16,667 nt of DNA, from assembly GCA_051877705.1 (NCBI GenBank), contig JBJEJD010000083.1:1-16667 (forward strand), given 5' to 3'. The position numbers and the translations under genes are program-made. Below are positions 6,677 through 13,648 of the stretch, in pieces. The stretch is from Coprococcus_A sp051877705 (GTDB lineage Bacteria > Bacillota > Clostridia > Lachnospirales > Lachnospiraceae). The first letter of the stretch is position 1, and the number at the start of each line of letters is the position of its first letter. The notes under the pieces were generated by a model that was not told the origin of the DNA, ran no database searches, and saw only the letters and a program-made list of their open reading frames with translations.

Positions 6677-6939
6677 ATAACGCTGTGTTTTCTGTGTGTT
6701 ATGACAAATTTGCCTGAAATGGCAGATTGACGTTATGCGGCTGCAGTGAAGATACACCAGGCTGGGTGGGAACTTCACTATTATATATAATATGATCAGA
6801 GATGATCGGAGTATCGTCAAGTCCGTCAACTGGCGATACATTTAGAATAATATAAGAACAATAAGAATAGTAACAGTGGGAAGCGCTGTAAGCATTTCAC
6901 CACACATAGCAATATGTGTGTTACAGTTTTGCCCCTGTT
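6677..6939 (+). promoter_or_regulatory. Long structured rpsM leader with composite stem-loop
   Basis: The 291-nt rpmJ-rpsM gap has no convincing ORF and is full of inverted repeats. AATTTGCC (6707-6714) pairs with GGCAGATT (6721-6728), possibly enclosed by ATAACG (6677-6682) with CGTTAT (6731-6736). AGTGAAG (6745-6751) pairs with CTTCACT (6773-6779), with an inner CACC/GGTG. GTATCG (6811-6816) pairs with CGATAC (6834-6839). The largest element spans 6872-6939: AACAG-t-GGG with CCC-CTGTT, then CTGTAA (6886-6891) with TTACAG (6921-6926), a one-sided 9-nt bulge, then CACACATA (6901-6908) with TATGTGTG (6913-6920), closed by a GCAA tetraloop. TGTAA and TTACA recur at the rpsM start (6958-6967). 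Confidence 0.6.
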
Positions 6940-6966
6940 TATGACAACTATCGGAGGTGTAATTAC

Positions 6967-7338
6967 ATGGCTCGTATCAGTGGTGTTGACTTACCAAGAG
7001 ATAAACGAATTGAAATCGGCCTTACTTATGTATATGGTATCGGTAGAGCAACTTCAAACCGCCTTTTAAAAGAAGCAGGCGTTAACCCGGACACTCGTGT
7101 CAGAGATCTGACAGATGAAGAAGTTGGTAAAATCCGTGATGCAATTGATGCAGACAGCATCTTAATCGAAGGTGATCTTCGTAGAGAAATTGCTATCAAT
7201 ATTAAGAGATTACAGGAAATTGGTTGCTATAGAGGTATTCGTCACAGAAAAGGTCTTCCGGTTCGTGGTCAGAAGACAAAGACAAACGCAAGAACTCGTA
7301 AGGGTCCAAAGAAGACAGTAGCAAACAAGAAGAAATAA
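6967..7338 (+). CDS. rpsM: 30S ribosomal protein S13
   Basis: 123 residues beginning MARISGVDLPRDKRIEIGLTY, with the helix-two-turn-helix core (YVYGIGRATSNRLLKEAGV) and a basic C-terminal tail ending KKTVANKKK that reaches the P-site tRNA. S13 sits in the 30S head and forms intersubunit bridges with L5. The open frame extends upstream to 6916, but that part lies in the structured leader. The ATG at 6967 has CGGAGGTG (6952-6959) in front and the conserved N-terminus. First gene of the S13-S11-S4-alpha-L17 block. Confidence 0.96.
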   Translation: MARISGVDLPRDKRIEIGLTYVYGIGRATSNRLLKEAGVNPDTRVRDLTDEEVGKIRDAIDADSILIEGDLRREIAINIKRLQEIGCYRGIRHRKGLPVRGQKTKTNARTRKGPKKTVANKKK

Positions 7339-7364
7339 TTTGACGAACAGGAGGTTAATGGTCA

Positions 7365-7760
7365 ATGGCTAAGAAAGTGACAAAGAAAGTGACGAAGAAG
7401 CGCGTTAGAAAAAACGTGGAACGTGGACAGGCTCACATTCAGTCAAGCTTTAATAATACAATCGTTACACTTACAGATACAGAAGGCAATGCTTTATCAT
7501 GGGCAAGTGCTGGTGGTCTTGGGTTCAGAGGCAGCCGTAAGTCCACTCCTTATGCTGCACAGATGGCAGCAGAGACAGCTGCAAAGGCTGCACTTATACA
7601 TGGTTTGAAGTCAGTAGAAGTTATGGTTAAAGGCCCTGGTTCAGGTCGTGAGGCAGCAATCCGTGCATTACAGGCATGTGGTATTGAAGTTACAAGCATC
7701 AGAGACGTAACACCTGTTCCTCATAACGGATGCCGTCCGCCAAAACGCAGAAGAGTCTAA
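7365..7760 (+). CDS. rpsK: 30S ribosomal protein S11
   Basis: 131 residues. The lysine-rich N-terminus (MAKKVTKKVTKKRVRKNVER) comes from a short in-phase AAGAAAGTGAC duplication and is basic, as usual for S11. The core includes GHIQ-like AHIQSSFNNTIVTLTDTEGN and the C-terminal DVTPVPHNGCRPPKRRRV signature. S11 lies on the 30S platform and contacts the E-site mRNA region. An ATG at 7358 is out of frame; ATG 7365 follows AGGAGG (7349-7354). It sits 26 nt after rpsM. Confidence 0.97.
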   Translation: MAKKVTKKVTKKRVRKNVERGQAHIQSSFNNTIVTLTDTEGNALSWASAGGLGFRGSRKSTPYAAQMAAETAAKAALIHGLKSVEVMVKGPGSGREAAIRALQACGIEVTSIRDVTPVPHNGCRPPKRRRV

Positions 7761-7778
7761 TAGGAGGGTGTAATAGAT

Positions 7779-8372
7779 ATGGCTAGAGATATGGTTCCAG
7801 TTTTAAAAAGATGCAGAAGCCTTGGACTTGATCCGGTTTATCTTGGTATAGATAAGAAGTCTAACAGACAGTCTATTAGAGGCAATAAGAAAAAATCCGA
7901 ATATGGTAATCAGTTAAGAGAGAAACAGAAAGCTAAATTTATCTATGGCGTTCTGGAGAAACCTTTCAGAAATTATTTTGCAAAGGCAAGTCAGATGAAG
8001 GGCCAGACAGGTGAAAACCTGATGGTTATGCTTGAGTGCCGTCTTGATAATATTATTTTCAGACTTGGTTTCGCAAGAACACGTAAGGAAGCAAGACAGA
8101 TCGTTGATCATAAGCACGTATCTGTAAACGGCAAGCTTGTTAATATCCCATCCTATCAGGTAAAACCAGGCGATGTCATTGAAATCAGAGAGAAATTCAA
8201 AACTTCACAGAGATATAAAGATATTCTTGAAGTAGCAGGCGGCAGATTAGTTCCTGAATGGCTTGAAGCTGATCAGGAGAATCTGAAGGGCGAAGTAAAA
8301 GCGCTTCCGTTAAGAGAGCAGATTGACGTTCCTGTTGACGAAATGCTTATCGTCGAGTTGTATTCTAAATAA
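7779..8372 (+). CDS. rpsD: 30S ribosomal protein S4, zinc-free form
   Basis: 197 residues. S4 is a primary 16S rRNA binder that starts 30S assembly. The S4 RNA-binding domain is clear (about residues 88-155: CRLDNIIFRLGFARTRKEAR then HKHVSVNGKLVNIPSYQVKPG), and the protein ends LIVELYSK. Only one cysteine lies in the N-terminal arm, so it is the zinc-free type. That arm reads MARDMVPVLKRCRSLGLDP and lacks the usual YTGP start and the PGPHG-type stretch of Bacillus S4. Here rpsD is inside the alpha operon, as in E. coli and unlike Bacillus subtilis, where it is separate. S4 autoregulates in both species, so the rpsM leader is a candidate target. Confidence 0.96.
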   Translation: MARDMVPVLKRCRSLGLDPVYLGIDKKSNRQSIRGNKKKSEYGNQLREKQKAKFIYGVLEKPFRNYFAKASQMKGQTGENLMVMLECRLDNIIFRLGFARTRKEARQIVDHKHVSVNGKLVNIPSYQVKPGDVIEIREKFKTSQRYKDILEVAGGRLVPEWLEADQENLKGEVKALPLREQIDVPVDEMLIVELYSK

Positions 8373-8380
8373 TAATTTTT

Positions 8381-8397
8381 AGCTTGTTTGACAGGCT
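8381..8397 (+). other. Small hairpin between rpsD and rpoA
   Basis: AGCTTGT (8381-8387) pairs with ACAGGCT (8391-8397), one G-T pair and a 3-nt loop. It is preceded, not followed, by a T-run (ATTTTT at 8375-8380), so on the + strand it is not a terminator. It may affect mRNA processing or stability between S4 and the polymerase subunit. Weak. Confidence 0.3.
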
Positions 8398-8445
8398 GAT
8401 GGACTACCCTCAAATTAATTTCAACCCATAAAGGAGGGCCAATTA

Positions 8446-9405
8446 GTGTTTTATTTTGAAAAACCGAAAATAGAGATTGCAGAGATATCAGAGGATAACA
8501 AATACGGACGTTTTGTAGTTGAACCTTTGGAGAGAGGTTATGGTATTACACTGGGCAATTCCTTAAGAAGAATTATGCTTTCTTCTCTTCCAGGTGCCGC
8601 TGTCAGTCATGTAAAGATTGACGGTGTGGTTCATGAATTCAGTTCAATTCCGGGAGTTAAGGAAGATGTAACGGAAATCATCATGAACATCAAGAGTCTG
8701 GCAATCAAGAATACAAGTCTGACCAATGAGCCAAAAACAGCTTATATTGAATACGAAGGCGAAGGCGTCGTTACAGCGGCCGATATTCAGGTTGATCAGG
8801 ATATTGAAATCATGAATCCGGATCAGGTGATCGCTACATTGAGTGGCGGTGCAGATTGCAAGCTCTATATGGAACTTACAATCACGAAGGGCAGAGGCTA
8901 TGTAAGCTCAGATAAGAATAAGAGCGAAGATCTCCCGATTGGTGTACTGGCTGTAGATTCTATCTATACACCTGTTGAGCGTGTCAATATGACTGTTGAG
9001 AATACCCGTGTAGGTCAGGTAACAGATTTTGATAAGCTTACTCTGGATGTTTATACAAATGGTACACTTGGACCGGATGAGGCTGTCAGCCTTGCTGCAA
9101 AAGTATTGAGCGACCATCTGAATCTTTTCATTGATCTTTCAGAGAACGCCAAGACCGCAGAGGTTATGGTTGAGAAAGAGGATAATGAGAAGGAAAAAGT
9201 TCTTGAAATGAATATTGATGAGCTTGAATTATCCGTTCGTTCATATAACTGCCTGAAACGTGCTGGTATCAATACGGTTGAGGAGTTAACAAACAGAACA
9301 GCTGAAGATATGATGAAGGTTAGAAATCTTGGACGTAAGTCATTGGAAGAAGTTCTTGCAAAACTGAAAGAACTGGGACTTCAGCTGAATCCGAGTGACG
9401 AATAG
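8446..9405 (+). CDS. rpoA: DNA-directed RNA polymerase subunit alpha
   Basis: 319 residues starting at GTG 8446, nine bases after AAGGAGGG (8431-8438). The alpha N-terminal domain (about 1-230) dimerises and nucleates the polymerase; it carries VEPLERGYGITLGNSLRRIM (residues 26-45). An acidic linker (KEDNEKEKVLE) leads to the C-terminal domain (about 250-312), with ELELSVRSYNCLKRAGI, the helix-hairpin-helix region that binds promoter UP elements and activators, and VRNLGRKSLEEV. Co-expression with S13, S11, S4 and L17 links polymerase and ribosome supply, as in E. coli. Confidence 0.97.
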   Translation: MFYFEKPKIEIAEISEDNKYGRFVVEPLERGYGITLGNSLRRIMLSSLPGAAVSHVKIDGVVHEFSSIPGVKEDVTEIIMNIKSLAIKNTSLTNEPKTAYIEYEGEGVVTAADIQVDQDIEIMNPDQVIATLSGGADCKLYMELTITKGRGYVSSDKNKSEDLPIGVLAVDSIYTPVERVNMTVENTRVGQVTDFDKLTLDVYTNGTLGPDEAVSLAAKVLSDHLNLFIDLSENAKTAEVMVEKEDNEKEKVLEMNIDELELSVRSYNCLKRAGINTVEELTNRTAEDMMKVRNLGRKSLEEVLAKLKELGLQLNPSDE

Positions 9406-9447
9406 TTCGCTCCGTTTGAATTTATCGATTTTTAAGGAGGATATACA

Positions 9448-9972
9448 ATGGCAGGCTATAGAAAACTTGGAAGAACTTCCAGTCAGCGTAAAGCTTTGCT
9501 GAGAAATCAGGTAACTGATCTTTTATATTATGGAAAGATCAAGACAACTGAGGCAAAGGCAAAAGAAATCAGAAAGATTGCCGAAGGCTTAATTGCACTT
9601 GGTGTTAAAGAAAAAGATAATTTTGAAGAAGTTACTGTTCAGGCTAAGGTTGTCCGCAAGGATGCCAACGGCAAGAGAATCAAAGAAGATGGTAAGGTTG
9701 TATTCGATACTGTTGAGAAGACAATCAAGAAAGATATGCCATCCCGTTTACATGCCAGAAAGCAGATGGCAAAAGTCCTTTACACAAGAAAGGAGATTCC
9801 TGCAGCAGCTGCTAAGAGAAAGGCAAATACAAAGACGGTTAATTTACAGGACAAGTTATTCGGTGAATTAGCTGAGAAATACGCAGGCCGTAATGGTGGT
9901 TATACAAGAATCATTAAGATCGGTGAGCGTAAAGGCGATGCTTCCATGGAAGTTATCATTGAATTAGTATAA
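9448..9972 (+). CDS. rplQ: 50S ribosomal protein L17 with lineage-type insertion
   Basis: 174 residues, clearly longer than the roughly 120-127 of Bacillus or E. coli. The N-terminus (AGYRKLGRTSSQRKALLRN) and C-terminus (GGYTRIIKIGERKGDASMEV) are canonical. After IALG (49-52) about 45 extra residues follow before LHARKQ resumes at 101. The extra part alternates charged and beta-prone residues (EEVTVQAKVVRKDANGKR; EDGKVVFDTVEKTIKKD) and could form a beta hairpin on the ribosome surface. L17 lies near the exit tunnel. Start at ATG 9448 after AAGGAGG (9434-9440). The frame is intact, so this is an expansion and not a frameshift. It is the last gene before the terminator near 10000. Confidence 0.96.
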   Translation: MAGYRKLGRTSSQRKALLRNQVTDLLYYGKIKTTEAKAKEIRKIAEGLIALGVKEKDNFEEVTVQAKVVRKDANGKRIKEDGKVVFDTVEKTIKKDMPSRLHARKQMAKVLYTRKEIPAAAAKRKANTKTVNLQDKLFGELAEKYAGRNGGYTRIIKIGERKGDASMEVIIELV

Positions 9973-9991
9973 TTCGAAGATAAATGATTAG

Positions 9992-10048
9992 AAAAGGGGC
10001 TGTTGCAAAATATGTTCCATACATGTTTTGCATGGGTCCTTTTTCTTT
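9992..10048 (+). terminator. Rho-independent terminator after rplQ
   Basis: TGCAAAATATGT (10004-10015) pairs with ACATGTTTTGCA (10021-10032) as 12 bp with one T-G pair and loop TCCAT. AAAAGG (9992-9997) can extend the base by pairing with CCTTTT (10038-10043). A T-rich run (CCTTTTTCTTTTA) follows. It ends the rpmJ-rplQ transcription unit. Confidence 0.75.
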
Positions 10049-10056
10049 TATATTCT
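10028..10056 (+). promoter_or_regulatory. Weak candidate promoter for the ECF genes
   Basis: TTGCAT (10028-10033), 17 nt, then TATTCT (10051-10056). It overlaps the right arm and tail of the preceding terminator. Both boxes are imperfect, but some promoter, or read-through, is needed for the ECF-truA genes. Confidence 0.25.
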
Positions 10057-10069
10057 AACATAGGGCAAT

Positions 10070-10092
10070 ATACCGCCATATTTCCGCGGTAT
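10070..10092 (+). promoter_or_regulatory. Hairpin in the ecfA1 leader
   Basis: ATACCGC (10070-10076) pairs perfectly with GCGGTAT (10086-10092) around a 9-nt loop. It lies 36 nt before the ecfA1 start, with no T-run after it. A role in leader stability or translational control is possible. The short length and lack of a conserved core argue against a known vitamin riboswitch. Confidence 0.35.
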
Positions 10093-10128
10093 GGACAGCC
10101 TCATTCAGGTACCACAGGAGGGGATGGA

Positions 10129-11007
10129 ATGGGTAAAATTATCCGGACACTGCATTTGATGCATGAATTTCTGATGAAAGATGAAGATGGTAATGTGGAG
10201 TCCAGGGACAAGGTACTTCAGGATATTTCGGTAGATATTGAAGCCGGAAGCTTTGTTGCGCTTTTAGGCCATAATGGTTCTGGTAAATCAACGCTGGCCA
10301 GACATCTGAATGCGTTGCTGCAGCCAACGGATGGCATAGTTCTGGTAAATGGGCATGACACAAAAAATCCTGAAGAAATTCTGGATGTCAGAAAGTCAGC
10401 AGGAATGGTGTTTCAGAATCCGGATAACCAGATCATTGCCAGTGTTGTAGAGGAAGATGTGGGATTCGGACCGGAAAATATTGGTGTTCCGACAAATGAA
10501 ATATGGCGTAGAGTTGCCGAAAGTCTTGATAGTGTGGGAATGACAGCCTATCGGTATCATTCGCCCAATAAGCTATCCGGCGGTCAGAAACAGAGAATTG
10601 CTATTGCGGGCATTATGGCTATGCAGCCTTCATGTATGATTCTCGATGAAGCGACAGCCATGTTGGATCCTCTTGGACGTAAAGAGGTGCTGGATGCAGT
10701 TCACGCCCTTAACAAAAAAGAAAAGGTGACAGTGATCCTCATAACCCATGATATGGATGAGGCAGTGGCAGCAGACCGTATTCTGGTCATGGATAAGGGC
10801 AATATTGCCATGGATGGGACTCCCCGTGAAGTCTTTACGAGGGTGGAGGAATTAAGGCAGCTGCGGCTGACTGTACCGCAGGTGACGGAGCTGGCTTGGG
10901 AATTAAAAATGCAGGGCATGCCTTTGCCTGAAGGTATTCTGACCAGAGAGGAATTGATAGAAAATATTGACAGTCTGCTGAGGAAGGAGGCTTCGTCATG
11001 TCTCTGA
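10129..11007 (+). CDS. ecfA1: ECF transporter ATPase EcfA1
   Basis: 292 residues; one of two ATPases that power the shared energy-coupling-factor module for vitamin or metal uptake. Walker A GHNGSGKST at 47-55, Q-loop Q96, signature LSGGQKQR at 149-156, Walker B with D173-E174 (ILDEATAMLDP) and switch histidine H207. DEATAMLDP is typical of EcfA1. The open frame reaches back to 10003 but would run through the terminator; ATG 10129 follows AGGAGGGG (10116-10123). It overlaps ecfA2 by 10 nt. No substrate-binding S component lies nearby, as expected for the group II modules shared by several S components. Confidence 0.93.
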   Translation: MGKIIRTLHLMHEFLMKDEDGNVESRDKVLQDISVDIEAGSFVALLGHNGSGKSTLARHLNALLQPTDGIVLVNGHDTKNPEEILDVRKSAGMVFQNPDNQIIASVVEEDVGFGPENIGVPTNEIWRRVAESLDSVGMTAYRYHSPNKLSGGQKQRIAIAGIMAMQPSCMILDEATAMLDPLGRKEVLDAVHALNKKEKVTVILITHDMDEAVAADRILVMDKGNIAMDGTPREVFTRVEELRQLRLTVPQVTELAWELKMQGMPLPEGILTREELIENIDSLLRKEASSCL

Positions 11008-11858
11008 TCCGATTTGAGAATGTAAGTTATATTTATGGACAGCATACATCCTTTGAAAAGCAGGCGTTGAAGGATATCAGTTTTTCCATTGAAGCAGGTA
11101 GTTTTATCGGACTTATCGGTCATACGGGGTCAGGTAAATCAACTTTGATTCAACATATGAATGGTTTGATCGCGCCGACAGAAGGCAGGGTTTATTTTCA
11201 TGATAAAGATATTAAGTCTGTTGAATTTAAGAAAAAGGAACTATGTGCAAGAGTAGGATTGGTATTTCAATATCCGGAATATCAGCTCTTTGAAGTGGAC
11301 GTGCTTAAAGATGTGGCCTTTGGTCCGAAAAATCTGGGCCTGACTCAGGAGGAGGCAGAGCTTAGAGCACGGGAAGCACTTCAAATGGTGGGGATGGATG
11401 AATCCCAGCATATGAAATCACCATTTGAACTGTCAGGTGGACAGAAAAGACGGGTTGCCATTGCGGGTGTACTGGCTATGAAACCCGAAGTACTCGTTCT
11501 GGATGAACCTGCGGCAGGTCTGGATCCCCGAAGTAAACAGGAGATTCTGGAGATGATATGTCGCCTTCATGAGGAGACGGGTATAACGGTTATTCTGTCT
11601 TCCCATTCCATGGAGGATATGGCTTTATATGCAAAACGTCTCATCGTTATGAATCAAGGGGAAATCGTCAGGGATGGAACGCCGGAAGAAATTTTCAGAG
11701 AGTATCGTTATCTGGAAACAATTGGCCTGTCTGCGCCTCAGATGACTTATATGATGCATTCTTTATATGAAAAAGGATATCCGGTACATACGGATGTGAT
11801 GACGGTCAAGGATGCCGCACAGGATATTTTGAAGCTATGGAGGAACGGAAATAAATGA
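10998..11858 (+). CDS. ecfA2: ECF transporter ATPase EcfA2
   Basis: 286 residues; partner ATPase of EcfA1. Walker A GHTGSGKST at 41-49, Q-loop Q91 (VFQYPEYQLFE), signature LSGGQKRR at 145-152, Walker B D169-E170 (LVLDEPAAGLDP) and H203. The QYPEYQLFE block and the DEPAAGLDP sequence mark the EcfA2 branch. ATG 10998 follows AAGGAGG (10984-10990), inside the end of ecfA1, and the gene overlaps ecfT by 4 nt (ATGA), so stoichiometric coupled synthesis is likely. The C-terminal 50 residues form the usual ECF ATPase dimerisation tail. Confidence 0.94.
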   Translation: MSLIRFENVSYIYGQHTSFEKQALKDISFSIEAGSFIGLIGHTGSGKSTLIQHMNGLIAPTEGRVYFHDKDIKSVEFKKKELCARVGLVFQYPEYQLFEVDVLKDVAFGPKNLGLTQEEAELRAREALQMVGMDESQHMKSPFELSGGQKRRVAIAGVLAMKPEVLVLDEPAAGLDPRSKQEILEMICRLHEETGITVILSSHSMEDMALYAKRLIVMNQGEIVRDGTPEEIFREYRYLETIGLSAPQMTYMMHSLYEKGYPVHTDVMTVKDAAQDILKLWRNGNK

Positions 11859-12664
11859 TACGTGATATTACAATTGGACAATATTATCCCGGTTCTTCTG
11901 TGATTCATCGTCTGGATCCCAGGGTCAAGCTGTTGGGAACGGTCTTATTTGTAATCTCAGTGTTCCTGATCAGCAGTGTTCCGGCATTCCTCATTGTGAC
12001 AGCAGCATTGGTGGGAATGATCGCCATATCCGGTGTGCCGCTGCGATTTATGCTCAAAGGGCTTAAAGCTATCTTTATGATCATTATGCTGACCTTTTTC
12101 TTCAGTCTGTTTCTTACACCAGGAGATCTTTTATTTCGTCTGGGATTTCTGAAAGCAACAGTGCAGGGGCTGAAGACTGGTGTTTATATGGTCATGCGTC
12201 TTAGCTATCTGATTATCGGGTCTTCACTGATGACGCTGACGACTACGCCTAATCAGCTGACGGATGGCCTGGAAAAAGGTCTGGGATTTCTTAACCGTGT
12301 ACATATACCGGTTCATGAGGTGGCAATGATGATGTCCATAGCGCTCCGCTTTATTCCCATTTTATTGGAAGAAATGGACAGGATCATGAAAGCCCAGCAG
12401 GCCAGAGGCGCAGATTTTGAAAGCGGCAATCTGATCCAGCGGGCAAAGGGCCTTGTACCGCTGCTGGTGCCCCTTTTTATCGCCGCTATCCGGCGGGCCA
12501 ATGATCTCGCTATGGCTATGGAAGCAAGGTGTTATCACGGCGGAGAGGGCCGTACAAAGATGAAGCCGCTTCGATATGAGAAGAAAGATTATATAGCTTA
12601 TATACTGATATTGATCTATATGGCGTTCATTATTACTTTAAGAATCATGAAGGTGGTGGCATGA
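11855..12664 (+). CDS. ecfT: ECF transporter transmembrane subunit EcfT
   Basis: 269 residues; the membrane scaffold that joins EcfA1/EcfA2 to interchangeable S components. The N-terminus has the family block YYPGSSVIHRLDPRVKLLG, followed by several hydrophobic helices (about 27-60, 70-88, 105-130, 152-172) and a last one near 245-264. The two coupling-helix motifs are visible as A183-R184-G185 (QQARGADF) and A224-R225-C226 (MEARCYHGG); the second has cysteine where the consensus is glycine. It overlaps ecfA2 by 4 nt and is followed by truA one base after its stop. Confidence 0.93.
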   Translation: MIRDITIGQYYPGSSVIHRLDPRVKLLGTVLFVISVFLISSVPAFLIVTAALVGMIAISGVPLRFMLKGLKAIFMIIMLTFFFSLFLTPGDLLFRLGFLKATVQGLKTGVYMVMRLSYLIIGSSLMTLTTTPNQLTDGLEKGLGFLNRVHIPVHEVAMMMSIALRFIPILLEEMDRIMKAQQARGADFESGNLIQRAKGLVPLLVPLFIAAIRRANDLAMAMEARCYHGGEGRTKMKPLRYEKKDYIAYILILIYMAFIITLRIMKVVA

Positions 12665-12665
12665 T

Positions 12666-13403
12666 ATGCATCGGATCAAACTGACAGTGGCTTACGACGG
12701 TACTAATTACTGTGGGTGGCAGGTGCAGCCTAATGGCGTTTCTATTCAGTCCACGCTCCAGAAAGCTATAGAAGATCTTGTGGGTGAAAAAGTCAATGTA
12801 ACGGGTGCCAGCCGGACAGATTCCGGTGTACATGCCCTCGGACAGGTCGTTGTCTTTGATACGGAAAAAGAGATACCGGACTGGCGGTATGCGCTGGCTA
12901 TTAATCAGCGCCTTCCGAAGGATATTGTAGTGCAGAAATCTGAGGAAGTAGCTCCGGATTTTCATCCACGGTATGCAAATGTGGAAAAGACCTATGAATA
13001 CCGTATCCTGAACAGGCGTGTTCAGCTGCCGAATGAACGTCTTTACAGCTATTTTGTTCCAAAGAAACTTAATGTGGAAAAAATGAGGGAAGCAGCGGTT
13101 TATCTGGTTGGGGAACATGATTTTCGTTCCTTCTGCTCTCAGAAGACGAAGGTACAGAGTACCGTCAGGACTGTTTATTCTCTGGATATAGAAACAGAAG
13201 GAGATATCATTACGATACGAATCAGGGGAAATGGTTTCCTCTACAATATGGTCAGGATCATCACGGGAACTCTGCTGAAGGTTGGTTTTGAGCAGAAGAC
13301 ACCGGAGGATGTCCTATATGCTGTGGAGCATCCGTCATCAAAGGCTGCCGGTCCGACGGCCCCGGCCCATGGCCTGACATTGGTATCGATAGAATACAGG
13401 TAA
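12666..13403 (+). CDS. truA: tRNA pseudouridine synthase A
   Basis: 245 residues; converts uridines 38-40 of the tRNA anticodon stem-loop to pseudouridine. The catalytic aspartate is D52 in GASRTDSGVHALGQ. Other family blocks are AYDGTNYCGWQVQ near the start, GEHDFRSFCS (about 148-157), and GNGFLYNMVRIITGTLL near residues 188-204. Length is normal. It begins one base after ecfT, with AAGGTGG (12651-12657) as ribosome binding site, so it is probably translated from the ECF transcript. A strong new promoter lies 38 nt downstream. The ECF-truA-rplM-rpsI order is the same as in Bacillus. Confidence 0.96.
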   Translation: MHRIKLTVAYDGTNYCGWQVQPNGVSIQSTLQKAIEDLVGEKVNVTGASRTDSGVHALGQVVVFDTEKEIPDWRYALAINQRLPKDIVVQKSEEVAPDFHPRYANVEKTYEYRILNRRVQLPNERLYSYFVPKKLNVEKMREAAVYLVGEHDFRSFCSQKTKVQSTVRTVYSLDIETEGDIITIRIRGNGFLYNMVRIITGTLLKVGFEQKTPEDVLYAVEHPSSKAAGPTAPAHGLTLVSIEYR

Positions 13404-13441
13404 TTTTGGTCAATTTTCAACCTGAAAATAAAGAAAAAATA

Positions 13442-13470
13442 TTGACAGACGGAGATGTTTGCCATATAAT
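13442..13470 (+). promoter_or_regulatory. Consensus sigma-A promoter for rplM-rpsI
   Basis: Perfect TTGACA (13442-13447), a 17-nt spacer and perfect TATAAT (13465-13470). Transcription should begin near 13477, leaving an untranslated leader of about 200 nt before rplM. An A/T-rich tract lies just upstream (13423-13441) and could act as an UP element for the alpha C-terminal domain. Confidence 0.9.
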
Positions 13471-13537
13471 AAATAATTGTGACGATATGTTTAAAAATGC
13501 TTCACCAAAGCCCCGGTGCAGTGTTTTATAATACATG

Positions 13538-13648
13538 ATAGAATACAATATCTGATTGTGAGACATCTGTTGTGATTGACGAGATCAGCAGATGCAGGTG
13601 AGCCTTGATGTTTTCGGACATTTGCATCAGGGAGCTATGATATTCTAT
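13538..13648 (+). promoter_or_regulatory. Structured rplM leader, candidate L13 autoregulation
   Basis: ATAGAATA (13538-13545) pairs with TATTCTAT (13641-13648) and encloses two hairpins: CATCTG (13564-13569) with CAGATG (13589-13594), extended inside by TGAT/ATCA; and CCTTGATG (13603-13610) with CATCAGGG (13625-13632). Together they suggest a three-way junction. ATCTGATTGTGA (13550-13561) is nearly repeated as ATCTGTTGTGA (13565-13575), so two segments compete for CAGAT. Ribosomal leaders upstream of rplM are known in Firmicutes (L13 leader); whether this belongs to that family needs a covariance search. No T-run precedes rplM, so translational control is more likely than attenuation. Confidence 0.6.

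Noticed and set aside
6916..6966. Seventeen-residue upstream extension of S13
   Set aside because: It falls in the structured leader, lacks a ribosome binding site and precedes the conserved MARISGVDLP start.
7368..7400. AAGAAAGTGAC duplication at the start of rpsK as a mobile or regulatory repeat
   Set aside because: It only encodes the short KKVTKKVTKK basic tail, normal for the variable S11 N-terminus.
8388..8416. TTGACA before rpoA as a promoter
   Set aside because: The bases 17 nt downstream (CAAATT) and neighbouring spacings match the -10 poorly, and TTGACA is part of a hairpin loop and arm.
9998..10032. GGGCTGTTGCAAAA resembling an insertion-sequence end
   Set aside because: No matching inverted end, transposase or target duplication nearby; the bases form a good terminator stem with a T-rich tail.
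10003..10128. N-terminal extension of EcfA1 from an upstream TTG
   Set aside because: It would translate the rplQ terminator; ATG 10129 has a good ribosome binding site and the usual length.
13413..13429. ATTTTCA/TGAAAAT hairpin after truA as a terminator
   Set aside because: It is AT-only in effect and no T-run follows on the + strand; it lies next to the consensus promoter and is better read as an AT-rich upstream tract.
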